Source of the DNA: Mytilinidion resinicola
Lineage: Eukaryota > Ascomycota > Dothideomycetes > Mytilinidiales > Mytilinidiaceae
Length of the DNA stretch: 64,000 nucleotides
Direction of reading: 5' to 3'
Assembly: GCF_010093595.1 (NCBI RefSeq)
Contig: NW_022985449.1
Location: forward strand, 1,380,708-1,444,707
Part shown: in pieces, positions 10,555 to 21,987 of the stretch
Layout: each line of letters starts with the position of its first letter
How positions within the stretch are numbered: the first letter of the stretch is position 1
Made by a program: the position numbers and the translations under genes
Notes under the pieces: model-generated
Databases searched by the model: none
What the model was told of the DNA's origin: nothing
Seen by the model: only the letters and a program-made list of their open reading frames with translations

Positions 10555-11714
10555 CTAGTCATCTTCCGACGGGTAGTTCTCGCTTTCCTCTGCAACATCA
10601 TTGTCGTCCTCGGACTCTGTAAGAAGCTCCTCTTCGTCGTCGCAAACTTCTTCGAGGTCCTCGACATCCGTGATAATAGTCTCATCCTCCCAAAAGCCAT
10701 CTGGGTAAGGTATGTCGTCGAGGCTACGAATATCGTCATCGCTCGTATCCCGTCGCATCCTACTAATCGACCTTCAAACCATGTCTCTATGTCGTTGCCG
10801 CCCATGAAACTTGACACATATTGAGCTGCAAACCCATCTCCTGCCGTGTCGCCCACAACAATTGCGAGCCGTTGCCTGCTTTGCGACAATTTTTTTTATT
10901 CCTTTTGACACTCTTTGGTCGAGCAGATGAAGTCTTTCGAGCATATTCGCCATGGCAGGATTTTTGCATAGTTCGTCCAATGCTCTCCCTTTGACTTGTC
11001 CTTTCCTTTGTCGTTCCCAGTTATGCCCAAGGAGAGTATACCAGGACAGTAGTTGAGAAAGGCTAGTAGTGCGGTATCTGTAAGGCAGGTAGAGGACTCG
11101 GACTCGAACTCAACATGAACGAGGCGCGGACACGCTTCTGCAAGCTTACAAACAGCGTTGTCTGTAAGAGCGCTACCGCATCCAGTATCCGAGCTTCCCG
11201 ACCGAAACTCTGTCAATTGTTGGCAGAACTCAGGGCCAGCAGCTATGAGCGCCTCAATATGTGAGCTGCAGCGTGAAGATTAGCAAAGAAATTAAATGAT
11301 TATGTGGTGTAAATCACTATAGGGCTATGTACATACTCTTGCATGCTAAAATCGCCGCCGAAGCGCACACTCCGAATACCCTTAACTAGACGTGAAGCGT
11401 CAAAACCTTCACTTGAGTTGAAGTATACGGATTGGCCAGTTGGAAAGCGCGGGTATTGGTAGGGCTGATAGACTAATCGTGGGGAGCGTTATCGACGTCT
11501 TATTTCGGGCTTCGTGACGTAGCTGTCGTTTTCGAAATATCATCTCTTGGTATGGATCGGGTCTGGCTGCCCTTTCCGCAGCTTCTGCTTCCCCTAGCTG
11601 CCCTACGGCCCTCTTAGCCGCCCGCCTCGTTGCTTTTGTTGGTTTACTGGATATGAGTTTCCGAGTGGGCCTGGAGAATCCTTCTATATGTGGAAGCGTG
11701 TTGGATTCGGGCAT
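10555..11714 (-). pseudogene. LRR protein (Amn1/F-box-associated type), at least four frameshifts
   Basis: A continuous LRR-like protein can be followed on the minus strand only by changing frame. The N-terminal basic region from ATG 11714 (MPESNTLPHIEGF...) runs to SNWPIR. One extra base in GTATAC near 11425 then leads to YFNSSEGFDASRLVKGIRSV. A normal intron (11336 to the CTGCAG before SHIEALIAAG) leads to DNAVCKLAEACPRLVHVEFE. A shift near 11010 gives QVKGRALDELCKNPAMANML; a shift at the A8 run (10890-10897) gives LSQSRQRLAIVVGDTAGDG; another near 10765 gives the acidic tail (SDDDIRSLDDIPYPDGF, ending EESENYPSEDD). Shifts lie in homopolymers or short repeats, so sequencing error is possible, but four in one gene next to an intact neighbour argues for decay. 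Confidence 0.68.
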
Positions 11715-12607
11715 GGGATGTGGTGTATGCTGATATATGGCTGCACGATCCCTGAGCTTCTCATGGTTTCTGCTGTTTCCTCGTCCTGGCTCGATCAATC
11801 TCGGAGGCTGAGGGTTCTCCTTCCTCTCTAATGCCCGTTCGCGGGCCTTCTGATTTCGGGCCTTCTGCTTTGTTCTGACTATCTTTGTCGTGTGGTACCC
11901 TTGTGATGGTGGATTCGTTCGGTTGAAATGGAATAAAAGGGTCAGGGGGAGGTCTGAGCTGAGAATGCGCTAAGACGCGCGTTCACGTTATCCTCAATCG
12001 CACTCAAAATCTTTTCTTACAAGTTACGTATGACAGCTCAATCTATACCATGTATTGTCTATGAGGAGGCAAAGCCATGCTCGTTTTGATCAAACCTCCT
12101 AAACTAATTTTCTCTTATCCCATCACACGTGACCTGAATTACCCCTGTGCTCTGGCAACCCCCTTGCAACGTAGACGCTACTACAAAACACAACTAGTGA
12201 CTCAGGAAACGTAGATAGTTCGAAGATTTTTAAGATTCCTTTTTCGCCAAATGTAGCTCCTTTTCATGGAATATAGAATGAGTTCTAGTCTTGGTTCCCT
12301 TTTATCGGACCTTTTTTGGGGTTCCGGTACTCCGAGTAGGGATTCGAACGTACAGAGAAAATAATCAGTCAGGGACGAGTGGATAGATATGAGTATGTGT
12401 ATGTGTATAACTAGGAGAATGGCTTCGCCAAATGAATATTTATATTATCTATCACTCGTTTCATTTTCATTTGAATCACTACTATACACCAAAAGCCTCT
12501 AGAACGGCGTCTAAAAGCATTCCCTGCATTTCATTTCTGCTCTTGATAGCGTTTAAGACTCTTGTACTAAGTCACACTCCTATGCTCTCTGGTCCCTTCA
12601 ATTCAGG
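11715..12607. other. Intergenic, no gene seen
   Basis: The minus-strand frame of the LRR pseudogene stays open upstream to about 11967 without an ATG (KQKARNQKARERALERKENP). So an alternative start by an upstream exon cannot be excluded. From 12000 to 12600 the DNA is AT-rich and forms the upstream region of the next plus-strand gene. Confidence 0.5.
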
Positions 12608-14041
12608 ATGGTCCCCACGATCCAACACCGCGAATACGACCTCGTCCTCCTCGGTGCGACCGGCTATACAGCTTCTATCTGCGCTGAAGAGATCACGAAG
12701 ACCTATCCCACAAACACGTCATGGGCAATTGCTGGTCGTTCTGAGGCTGCACTCATCGATCTAGCTCAGAAGCTGAAAGATTTGAATCCTGATCGAGCTC
12801 CACTAGGTAACAATCCATTCCCACGGCTCTGAGGGTCGCCTCTATCTTGAGAGAATGCTAAGCAAAGCACATAGCCATCGAAGTCGTCCAGCTCGAAAAG
12901 AAAGCCCTAGTAGATTTCGCTCGAAGAACGAGAGTACTAATCAACGGCGTCGGCCCATATCACCGATACTCTACTCCAGTTGTAGAAGCCTGCGCGGAGA
13001 ACGGAACGAACTACGTTGACTTGTAAGTATTCGTATTGACAGCTCTCCCCGAGCTGCATGCTCATATAGCCAGCTCGACAGAAACCCCTTGGATTAAAGA
13101 AATGATCGACAAGTACCACACCACAGCAAAGAAGTCCGGTGCCATCGTAAGTCCCACCAACTCCCACACCCCCACCTAAAAACAAACCAAGTCTTAACAC
13201 GGTTGACCAGCTCATCCCCGCCATCTCCCTCTCCAGCTCCCCCTCCGACTTGACCGCCTACCTCATCGCGACCTCCATCCGCGCCTCCCTCTCGACCGGC
13301 ACCGCCGAAGTCGTGAGCTCCGGCAAGCTCGAGTTCGCCGGCATGTCCGGCGGCTCCTTCACCACCATCCTCAGCGTCATGGAAACCTACGGCGTCGCCT
13401 GGTTCCTCTTCGGCTCGCCATGGGCCATGTCCGCCGCCCGCAGACCCGGCGCCGACACGACGCCTCTCCTCCGCCGCCTCTTCGGCTACCGCTTCGTCCC
13501 CGGCCTCGGCGCGCTGACGACCTCCTTCGTCGCTGTCTCAAACGAAAGCGTCGTCCGCCGGAGTGCTGGGCTCAGGCCTGAGGTTTACGGCCCGGAGTTC
13601 CGGTTTCATGAGTACCTACCGGTCCCAGGCGTGCTTGCGGCGGTGTTCGTGCATCTGCTTACGAAAGTGGGGATTCTGCTGTTTGCGATTCCGCTTGTGA
13701 GGACGTTGTTGGGGAAGTTATCGTTTAAGCCTGGAACGGGGCCGGATAGGGTGGAGAGTCGGAAGATAGAGCGGGCGGAGTTTCGGGCGGTGGGGACGGC
13801 GGAAGGTAAGAAAGGGGTGGCGGCGAGGGCGAGTTTTGTTTATGAGGGCGCATTGGTGGATGTGAGTGCTATCCTGGCGGTTGAGGCTGCGGGGGTATTG
13901 ATTGAGAAGAGTAAGGCGGAGGGAAATAGGACCGGAAGTGGAGGGCTGCTGACGCCGTCGACGCTAGGGATGCCTTTCGTCGAGCGGTTGAGGAAGGCGG
14001 GGGTGAAGATTGAGGTGGAGTTGGATCGAAATGTTTGTTAG
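12608..14041 (+). CDS. Saccharopine-dehydrogenase-like NAD(P) oxidoreductase (trans-acting enoyl-reductase type)
   Basis: Four exons (12608-12806, 12875-13022, 13074-13146, 13211-14041) with GT-AG borders give 416 aa. The N-terminal Rossmann motif DLVLLGATGYTASICAEEI is followed by WAIAGRSEAAL, VLINGVGPYHRYSTPVVEAC and TNYVDF, all typical of this family. The long last exon holds the C-terminal domain, including a hydrophobic stretch (VHLLTKVGILLFAIPLVRTL) and the end region LLTPSTLGMPFVERLRKAGV. Family members occur on membranes or lipid droplets; the substrate is unknown. One oddity is the third junction, which reads IPAISLSSSPSDL where relatives usually have a GFDS(I/V)PSD signature. The splice sites there are good, so this is either genuine divergence or a misjudged acceptor. 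The start is the first ATG before the Rossmann strand. Confidence 0.87.
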
Positions 14042-14635
14042 GTCATGGGGGCCTTCGTACAGTGCCTTGCCAAAGAAATCCGTACACTTTCCTACCACTA
14101 TCTATGGGGCTCCAACATACTAATAGAAAGCGGGGGCAGCGAATACATTTCCAATCTTTATACACCGTGTTAACGCTGCCAAGGTGGCCTAGTAAGTTTA
14201 ACGGGACATATAAACCGTCTTATTTATCTTTTCTGAAATACCGAACTTCTCTTTTATTTATAATGCTGGAATGACTATGAAGTTCCTCACGCAGTGGTAA
14301 ATAAGTGTAGGAATTTCTATGACGAGCCCTGTACTTTAACTTCATACGACTAAGTTGAAATGCTTAATTGTTTAAGTAAGGAAAAGTTTGTCTTATTTCA
14401 TGTATCATTGAATCAGAGCACTTGTGCTGTTGTTTTGATAGTGCTCACGCTACTTCAAGACACCCAAACAATGAAGTTTCTTACCGCCAACGCCGGTCTA
14501 GTAATGCAAGAATTTAAGTGTGAGTTCCTCTGACGTCTTTATGAGAGTGGAAATTGGGTATCGTTTGATGATAACTCTGATAAAGGGAAAAGAGGGGGTG
14601 AGAAGCTGCCATGCCCCCCTCAATGCAGTACCTAG
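14042..14635. other. Convergent intergenic region, AT-rich
   Basis: Lies between two convergent genes. No coding signal. Probably 3' untranslated and terminator sequence for both. Confidence 0.55.
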
Positions 14636-15415
14636 CTAATCCATCGGGAATTGCAGTTCCTCGTTCCATTCCAGACGCTCTTGAGCGCTAATGCGCAAAC
14701 CAATCTCCAAATCAGCCTCATCCTGACTCTCTGCGGGCGCGGCGTGGATTTCGGGTTCCTCAGCATCCGACAAGTACTCGACCTCCGCGACCGAGGGGTT
14801 GATATCGGAGTCTTCGAGAGCGACTCGAATCATTGTGAGCATATTCCAAACTGCTGTGCCAGCCCCCAAGCTCTCACGTGCATTTACGGAGATAGTGATT
14901 TTGCCAGCACCTCGCACGTATTTCAGAATGTCCGTCCACGCCACCGCTCCAAGAGTCTGGACCAGATCGGGTCGCAGACGAATCACGAAGTGGCTGCAGT
15001 TGCGCCCGAGAACTTCCAAAGCCTTGATTGAACCTGCATTGAGCTCTGCCTGGCTGTTCGAGTTGAAAAGGGCGGTATTGGCGTAGAGGGTTTGGCACAT
15101 GAGTTTGACCCAGTCCTGGAAGGAGATTCCGATAACCCAATCATCCAGTGACCTAGCGACCTCTCGTAGGCGAAGGAGGTCTTTCTTGTCCAGCATCCCA
15201 CGGACCAATTCGGCTGGTGAGTTTGGATCAAACTCGCTGCGGGCTGCTCGAGTGCGCCTGTTGACGTCTTCGCGGTACTCGTGTTGATTGTACGGCCAGG
15301 GGCTAGCGATAGGGGGCGGATAGAGCAGACCTAGGAGCGACGGAAGACGCTCCACGTTACGGGCCTGGCGTGCAGTCTGGAAGTAAGTGGGTTTATCGGC
15401 CATGTTATTGTTCAT
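14636..15415 (-). CDS. Hypothetical protein, 259 aa
   Basis: A single uninterrupted minus-strand frame from ATG 15415 (MNNNMADKPTYFQTA; a second ATG at 15403) to 14636. Composition is balanced and protein-like. It has a Pro-rich segment near residues 25-45 (LLYPPPIASPWPYNQ), a mostly helical centre (LVRGMLDKKDLLRLREVARS, FQDWVKLMCQTLYANTAL), a beta-like stretch (HFVIRLRPDLVQTLGAVAW, GKITISVNARESLG) and a strongly acidic C-terminus (EVEYLSDAEEPEIHAAP, SQDEADLEIGL). No signal peptide or membrane span. I do not recognise the family. It is convergent with the reductase upstream. It is probably a real gene, given length, composition and conserved-looking secondary structure. Confidence 0.6.
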   Translation of the reverse strand: MNNNMADKPTYFQTARQARNVERLPSLLGLLYPPPIASPWPYNQHEYREDVNRRTRAARSEFDPNSPAELVRGMLDKKDLLRLREVARSLDDWVIGISFQDWVKLMCQTLYANTALFNSNSQAELNAGSIKALEVLGRNCSHFVIRLRPDLVQTLGAVAWTDILKYVRGAGKITISVNARESLGAGTAVWNMLTMIRVALEDSDINPSVAEVEYLSDAEEPEIHAAPAESQDEADLEIGLRISAQERLEWNEELQFPMD

Positions 15416-16803
15416 GGCGCGAAGATACCAAGCAGTGCGTTGGCAGTGGTTGAGGCGACGACGGGAAGAAGAGGCAGAGCTGGCAAGGCGACATAGAGTT
15501 TGAGTATTGGATAGAGGCTGTTGTCGAAGGTGACTCTTCAGATGCCGACTGTAGACGGTGAGGAGTGCCTGGCATGCCAGGAGACTGTGGAAACAAGATC
15601 GAGGTGAATGATGTTATCCAAGCACGTGACCCGAGGCTTGGTTCGGACAATACAAGGAGACCAACCAGAGCAGACGCTGTCCATTATCACACAAAAACGT
15701 TCAGAGAAGATGATGTACTCAGAGTGACAAGTGCTGCGAAGAGCAGGACTTATGCGTGGAACTCCATGGGTGGCAGCTGGTGTAGAGGGAGACGCGTGCA
15801 CTTATTGACTTATTGACTGCTGTGACCTACCCTATCAGAGGCCTCATGATTTGTGCATTGCCCCAAACGCCTCCTAGGTAGCACCGTTCCTCAGGCTGGT
15901 GTCTCATACGCCGCAGCCTCATCCAGTGTGCGTGGAGGTACATCGCCTCGTGCAAGTGGCAGCATCTCGGGCGGCCTCTCCCGCGCATCACTCGGCTGTG
16001 CCTTGCAGCGCCCGGGATGGGTCAGCAGATCGGCGATCCGTGGGACATACGCCTGCGAAGGGAGGCCTCACTTGGTGATGGCGGGGGTGCGAGAAGACAA
16101 GCAGCTGGTGAGGAGCCTGGGAGGACGTTGAAGAACGAGGCTGGCCCCCTCCATGCGATGCCAACGCCGTGTCTTCCGATCCGCACCGGTGCCAAGCGGA
16201 CGCTATGACGACCTTCTTCGTGGAACCCGGAGCGGCCACCAGAATCCTCAACAACACTTTTTCTTCCCAGTCCTCTCCCCTCTCATTCCAGCAGCAATTG
16301 GTGAGTCTTTGTCTTCCTTATGGTCCTTAGTGCATTATTCTTGAGGCATCTCTGCTATGTTTTCAAATTCCCCATACAAGTACCCCGCAGTGCTTTTTGA
16401 GCGTCCATGGTGGGGCTTTCCGTTGTTCAGCATGACTACAAGAGCTTCGTAAGCGGGAATTGAGGTCGTCGTTGAGCTTCCTATATATGCAGGAGCGTTT
16501 TAGGGGTCGAAAAGCAAGCAATTTCTTCGAAAATACCGCCATCCGCCTGACCCATCAGCCTTGGCCCAGCGCGATTTAAAACCTCACCACCACTCATAAT
16601 TTTACCTTCTTAAGAAGTCGATCCAGCATACTACTCACTGACAACCCGCACAAAGTGTCAACTTATACACAGACCAAAAAACCTACCCTCTATCAACCCA
16701 AGTTAGACACCTATCTCGACTCCCTCACGACGGCAATACTTTCGTCGCGACTCTCCTCCTATACCCAAAACCCTCCCTGATAAGACCGCCAACAGCCGCC
16801 ATC
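15416..16803. other. Intergenic, hexokinase upstream region
   Basis: Divergent 1.4-kb region between the hypothetical protein (minus) and hexokinase (plus). No coding signal. Just before the hexokinase ATG (about 16600-16800) the plus strand becomes pyrimidine- and CA-rich, as is usual in filamentous-fungal 5' leaders. Confidence 0.55.
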
Positions 16804-18542
16804 ATGGTTGGTCTCGGTCCCAGAAAGCCTCCTTCTCGAAAGGGTATGCCACACTCTATATTAAACGGGAATTTTGGGTTTGACACTCGGCATAGGTTCA
16901 ATGGCCGATGTGCCAAAGGACCTGCTCGACCAGATCAAACGTCTCGAGGAGCTCTTCACTGTTCCCAAGGAAAAGCTCAAGGAGATTACCGACCACTTCG
17001 TGAACGAATTGGCTAAAGGTACTTCTTGAATGGTAGCCCTTCAGCCTTGCGCTATTCTGACGCATCTGCAGGTCTTACTGTCGAGGGTGGCTCTATCGTA
17101 AGTCTATCAAAATCTGCTACCTCGAATTCTGCTAATAACCTCAAGCCTATGAACCCTACATGGTGCATGGGATTCCCCGATGGATACGAAACTGGCACCT
17201 TCCTTGCCCTTGACATGGGCGGAACCAACCTCCGAGTGTGCGAGATCAACCTTCCGGAAGAAAAGGGTGAATTTGATATCATCCAGTCAAAATACCGGAT
17301 GCCCGAGGAGCTCAAGACAGGCAATGCAGAGGAGCTATGGGACTACGTGGCCGATTGTCTCCAGCAGTTTATCGAGTACCATCACGAGGGCGAGGAGCTG
17401 GATGAACTTCCCCTTGGCTTCACATTCTCATACCCAGCTACGCAAGACTACATTGACCACGGTGTCCTGCAGCGATGGACAAAGGGGTTCGATATTGAGG
17501 GAGTGGAAGGCAAAGACGTCGTTCCTCCGTTCGAAGCTGCGCTGAAAGAGCGGGTAAGAGTAATGAGCCCATGATTTAGGCTGGCCGCTGATGTTCCCTA
17601 GGGTGTTCCTATCAAGCTCACTGCTCTCGTCAACGACACCACTGGAACGCTAATTGCCTCTGCATACACGGACACTGATATGAAAATCGGATGTATCTTC
17701 GGCACCGGATGCAACGCTGCGTATATGGAGGACTGCGGTTCGATCCCGAAGCTTGCTCACCTGAACCTCAACCCAAAGCTTCCTATGGCAATCAACTGCG
17801 AGTGGGGCGCATTCGACAACGAGCACAAAGTCCTGCCACGCACGCCCTATGATATCATAATCGACAAGGAGTCCCCTCGGCCAGGTCAACAAGCCTTCGA
17901 AAAGATGATCGCCGGACTCTACCTCGGCGAAATCTTCCGTCTCGTCCTCGTTGACCTACACGGTAACCAAGACGTCAAGATATTCGAAGGCCAAGACCTC
18001 GGCAAGCTCAAGAAGGCTTACAGCCTAGACGCCTCCTTCCTTTCCTCCATCGAAGAGTAAGCCCCTCCCACCTCCCCTACCCCTCCCACCTAACACCGCC
18101 TAGGGACCCCTTCGAGAACTTGTCCGAAACCCAAGACCTCTTCCAGAACAAACTCGGCATCACAACCACCAAGCCCGAACTCGAGCTCATCGCCCACCTC
18201 ACCAAGCTCATCGGCACCCGCGCCGCCCGCCTCTCCGCCTGCGGCGTCGCTGCCATCTGCAAAAAGAAGAACATCACCTCCTGCCACGTTGGCGCCGACG
18301 GCTCTGTCTTCAACAAGTACCCGCACTTCAAGGCCCGTGGCGCACAGGCCCTACGCGAGATCTTCGACTGGACCACCCGCAAAGACCCCATCGAGATCCT
18401 GCCTGCCGAGGATGGAAGCGGTGTCGGTGCGGCACTCATCTCAGCGCTGACGCTGAAGCGCTGCAAGGAGGGACAGACAGCAGGAATCAGGGACCCGGAA
18501 GCTATGCTTGCGGCGGCGAAGACCACGACGGTGCACAAATGA
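16804..18542 (+). CDS. hxk: Hexokinase
   Basis: Six exons (16804-16843, 16896-17018, 17072-17097, 17146-17553, 17602-18056, 18104-18542) give 496 aa, the normal single-unit fungal size. It phosphorylates glucose and other hexoses with ATP in the cytosol, the first step of glycolysis, and also supplies trehalose synthesis. Diagnostic motifs: ATP phosphate-1 loop FLALDMGGTNLRVCEI, sugar-binding LGFTFSYPATQDYIDHG (the usual LGFTFSFP region), TALVNDTTGTLIASAY with the catalytic aspartate, GCIFGTGCNAAYME, the INCEWGAFDNE sugar contact and the C-terminal adenosine-binding VGADGSVFNKYPHF...DGSGVGAALI. The split N-terminus is supported by three small exons with matching phases. Whether it also has the Hxk2-type nuclear role cannot be told here. 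Confidence 0.97.
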
Positions 18543-19106
18543 GCCAAGACCGAGTTTGACGTGGGTGGGGGATTCTAGGCTACATGAGTTTTTGGGTAAG
18601 ACTTCGAGATAGAGCTGGCTGGCGGAGCGATACCTAGACGGTGGCCTTTTCACGACTTTGGGGGGGTTTAGGGCGGGCCCTGCGGCACCCTGGGAGTGTT
18701 GGAGAGAGGATATAGTAGATATCATGAACCCTGAAAATGGATGCATGCCTTCCTGGTCATGGTCTCTCTAAAATTGTGCCGTGTTCTCCGAGAAAAATCA
18801 GACGCCTCTCTTGGCACGCTGTGCTGAGCATGCAGCTTTCGGCGTATCAGTCCACTGATATCGAGCGGGATTGTGGGCCTGTCGGCGATTGATAGCTCGA
18901 CTCTAAGCCCAACTACTACGCTGGCGGGTTTAGGGGATCGACAAGCGTGTCAAGAGAGGTGTTCTGGTTTCATCAGAGAGCGCAGTAGGCGTGACATGTG
19001 AAGTGGTTTCTTAATTTTAATTAATCACGGGTTCGCTAACCTAACCATTGATGCAGGAGTGGCAGCCCGGGAGCGTAGCAACGGGCTCGTGTCGCCAGCG
19101 TCGACT
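18543..19106. other. Convergent intergenic region, no gene seen
   Basis: Lies between the convergent hexokinase gene and the CorA-like pseudogene. No coding signal; a TTAATTTTAATTAATC stretch occurs near 19010. Confidence 0.5.
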
Positions 19107-21175
19107 TCATTCGTACGTGCTGGGGGGCATTGCGGCTAATTCAAAAGCGTTTTCGTCGTTGAGCACTCTTATACTCTCGAGCGGGCCCTCGCTCGGAGGA
19201 GGCAGTGGTAACTGTATCCCGGAACTCTGGCGTAGAGGTCTTTGTTGAGCTTCAGGCGAGTGGTTCCAGAATCTGGGGCAAGATTCCTCGATCATTCGCT
19301 CGTCGTTAAGATGTGCGGCTTGCTGGTCAAGAGCTGCCATTTGCGCTTCCACCTCTAGGATGGGCGGTAGTGGCTGGGCTGGTGCAACCACTGGAGTAAC
19401 ACCCAAAGTGTTTTCACTGTGATCGTAGGAATACGCGTAGGGCTGTGCCGGCTGCGAGTATACGTTCCCGCCCTCCCTAAGAGCATAAGCCTCGGCAGAG
19501 CGAGCATGTGGAAGAAGCTGTGGTGGCGGTGGATATATGCCCCCACCCTCTACTCGACCCATATATGTATAAGAGACTGGTTCGGGGTTGATCCCTCCGC
19601 CTTCTATACGAGTATAAGCACCCAAAGAGGCCAGAGGCATGATGGGTAGAGGTGATTGGTACTGCTGATATGGCTTTTTGAGAGGCTTCTTTTGCGCGCT
19701 TGAGTTGTTGAAGGTAAGGATGCGGTACACTTTAGAAGCGGGGATAAATAGAGTGATCGCTATGACGATAGCAAGAATAATGAAAGCCCATAAAAGGATA
19801 CCATGCGGCGGAGATGCTGAACTTCGTCATCCCGAAGAGTGACTGTGTACCACAGTTAGCCTCTCCTGAGTGTGCAATAATCACCAAGATTCTGACTCAC
19901 TGCAACGAAAGACATTGGGAGAAATGCAAAGGCCAAAACGTTCAAGCGCGCCATGGTTTGGCCTTGCATCATGGTCTCCGTATTGAACGCCTACGTATCT
20001 ATTGTTAGTATAGTCCCACTTAGAGAGAGGCGGACAACGTACAAGGCTAAAAAGGTTCTCTAGCTGCCTCAAGATGACTTGAGACGTTTCCTCTTGGTAA
20101 GTCATAACGTCCTGACATTCCTTAACCCGATATTTCAGGGCGGACAATTGCGAACTGGGCGCTTGCGCCGCTTGGAAGTTTACGAGACCCAGAAAACGAG
20201 CGACAGCCCCCGAGTGGACACAGAGCTGTTCTCGCAGAGCTATGACTCTTGATGCGTCCTTGTGGAGTTTCCTTGTCAAATCAAGCAGCGGAGGGGTGTC
20301 GACATCTCCGTGTATTTGGCTGTGGCACTTCGATAAGGATTCTCTCATCTTATTCCATACTCTTGACCAATCGGAGAAGACGAACTGTAGGTCCATTGAG
20401 ATCCATAACAGCGCATCTTTCAGGCGTTGGCGCCGGTCTTGGTGTTCCGGGCCATTGTAATGATAGCCTAGCTGAAGACTAACAGGAAAACCGTGTCTGG
20501 AACACCTTGGTCATGAACAGGCTCGTGGGGTAAGAGCGCTTTAGCACCAGAACAGAGCCACGTTGCTATCGGAAGAAAGTTGGTGGACGTCGACACGCTT
20601 TCATTGTCCTCAGCATTGGGAAGAATAGGATAATTGATCAAGAAGCCGACTGCCGAGACGACTGTGATGTATCAGAGAGTTCAGTGCCATAAAATAAAGC
20701 CATGATGGATGCTCAAAGGGAATTTGAAAACCCTTATTCACCGGAGGAGAGCCTCTGAATCCTCGGAAGGACCGCAACATTTTGCCCAGTCGAGCGATTA
20801 TACTCTACACTCTCAAGAAGGTCCGATGGGAAGCCTGATAATGCGTTTTTCAGGGCCTCGGATATTCCGGGTGCGTAGTCTTCTATTTCGAGAACCCTGA
20901 GGGCAATGTCAGGAAGTATGAGTGGGATAGAGAAAGGCTTCCACAAACACCAGAAAGGTCTCGTCAGTAGCAGCAGTAGCTATCGCTCTACGCGAAAGCA
21001 GATGCTGCGTAACTGCAGAGGAACAGTCCATTCCAGGCTGAATGGAGAACTTTCGACTTTCAGCAAGGCTGAGCGGCGTTGATGAACCGTCGAAACAGTT
21101 CGTCCATATTCTGAACGAGCCAGTGTTAGCATTCATGACGTCCAAGAAAAAGCTTTTAAGCGGCGTTTTGGTCAA
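19107..21175 (-). pseudogene. CorA-like Mg2+ transporter family protein, frameshifted
   Basis: Minus strand. The central helical region (KDALLWISMDLQFVFSDW, LCVHSGAVARFLGLV, YQEETSQVILRQLENLFSL) splices into AFNTETMMQGQTMARLN and the first membrane helix VLAFAFLPMSFVASLFGM. That matches the C-terminal CorA-like two-helix module of fungal proteins. After a second intron the exon reads SLFGMTKFSIS, then needs a one-base shift at about 19806 to enter the second helix GILLWAFIILAIVIAITLF and the long Pro/Tyr-rich cytosolic tail ending at 19107. Further upstream, coding-like segments (TNFLPIATWLCSGAKALLPH; VLEIEDYAPGISEALKNALS; SFFLDVMNANTGSFRIWTNC) also do not join in frame without shifts near 20470 and 20940. 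The canonical GMN motif is absent; GMT follows the first helix, as is common in fungal CorA-like proteins. Decayed gene or repeated sequence errors. Confidence 0.62.
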
Positions 21176-21987
21176 ACTGTCGTGTCCCTTGGAGAGCGAC
21201 CTGGGAGTTATCTGTATGTGTTAGGCAACATTCAGCTCTTCCAGCTCCCAAGGTCTCGCATCCTCAGCCTCATGTGGCCCCGATACGCGCCATCTCCCTG
21301 GCCCCGATACGCGCCGTACCCCTAATGAGTTAGACTCCATGGATAGAAGACGGTGGCTTTAAGATTGCTTGGTTCTAGCTGATAGTACTGTACTATGTAT
21401 ACCTCTGAGCATCCAGTTGCGGTAGATGTTTTTCGGAAGGGAAGGCCTGTGGGCCTGTAAACTGTGTACGAAACGACACGATTGATGGTTAGTGTTGGTG
21501 GACCCTGACCCCCGCGGTAGGGCTGATTACCCTCCAGGATCTGCAAAGACCTCATAGAATACCTTCAGGGTACATACATTTCGACTACTACTGCCACAAC
21601 AGCATATCCTCAACTCAGATCAAAACGCTGGATTTGCAGTGCCATCTGCTCTATACTTGTAAAGAGAGCTATGTCTTACAGGTATTGGCAGCCTCAGGCA
21701 CCCGCGTCAGACCCAAAATGCCCCTCGCCGGCTCCCCACACGGACATAGCGGTGCCTCGCGTTTTGTACAGACCGACGCGTTTATAGAAACCTCGCGGGC
21801 TATGGCCCCTCCCGGACTCGAGAAGACCCCGAAGGAAGATGCAGCTGCATAAATAGAGCTTGGTCTTCCCGTGGGGCATCAGTCGTCATACTCCCAAACC
21901 CTCATACAACCCAATCTCAACGTCTTTCCTCCTCACTTCTCAATCTGCTTGATCTTCATCCCTTGAAAACACAGCTATTCCAAGCAA
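21176..21987. other. Intergenic, upstream region of the Ayg1-type gene
   Basis: No coding frame of note. A 16-bp exact direct repeat, GGCCCCGATACGCGCC, occurs at 21276-21291 and 21300-21315. It lies in the divergent region between the CorA-like pseudogene and the hydrolase gene. Confidence 0.5.

Noticed and set aside
12335..12360. Possible tRNA T-loop, GGGATTCGAACG
   Set aside because: Flanking bases do not form a five-pair stem and no cloverleaf partner arms are visible.
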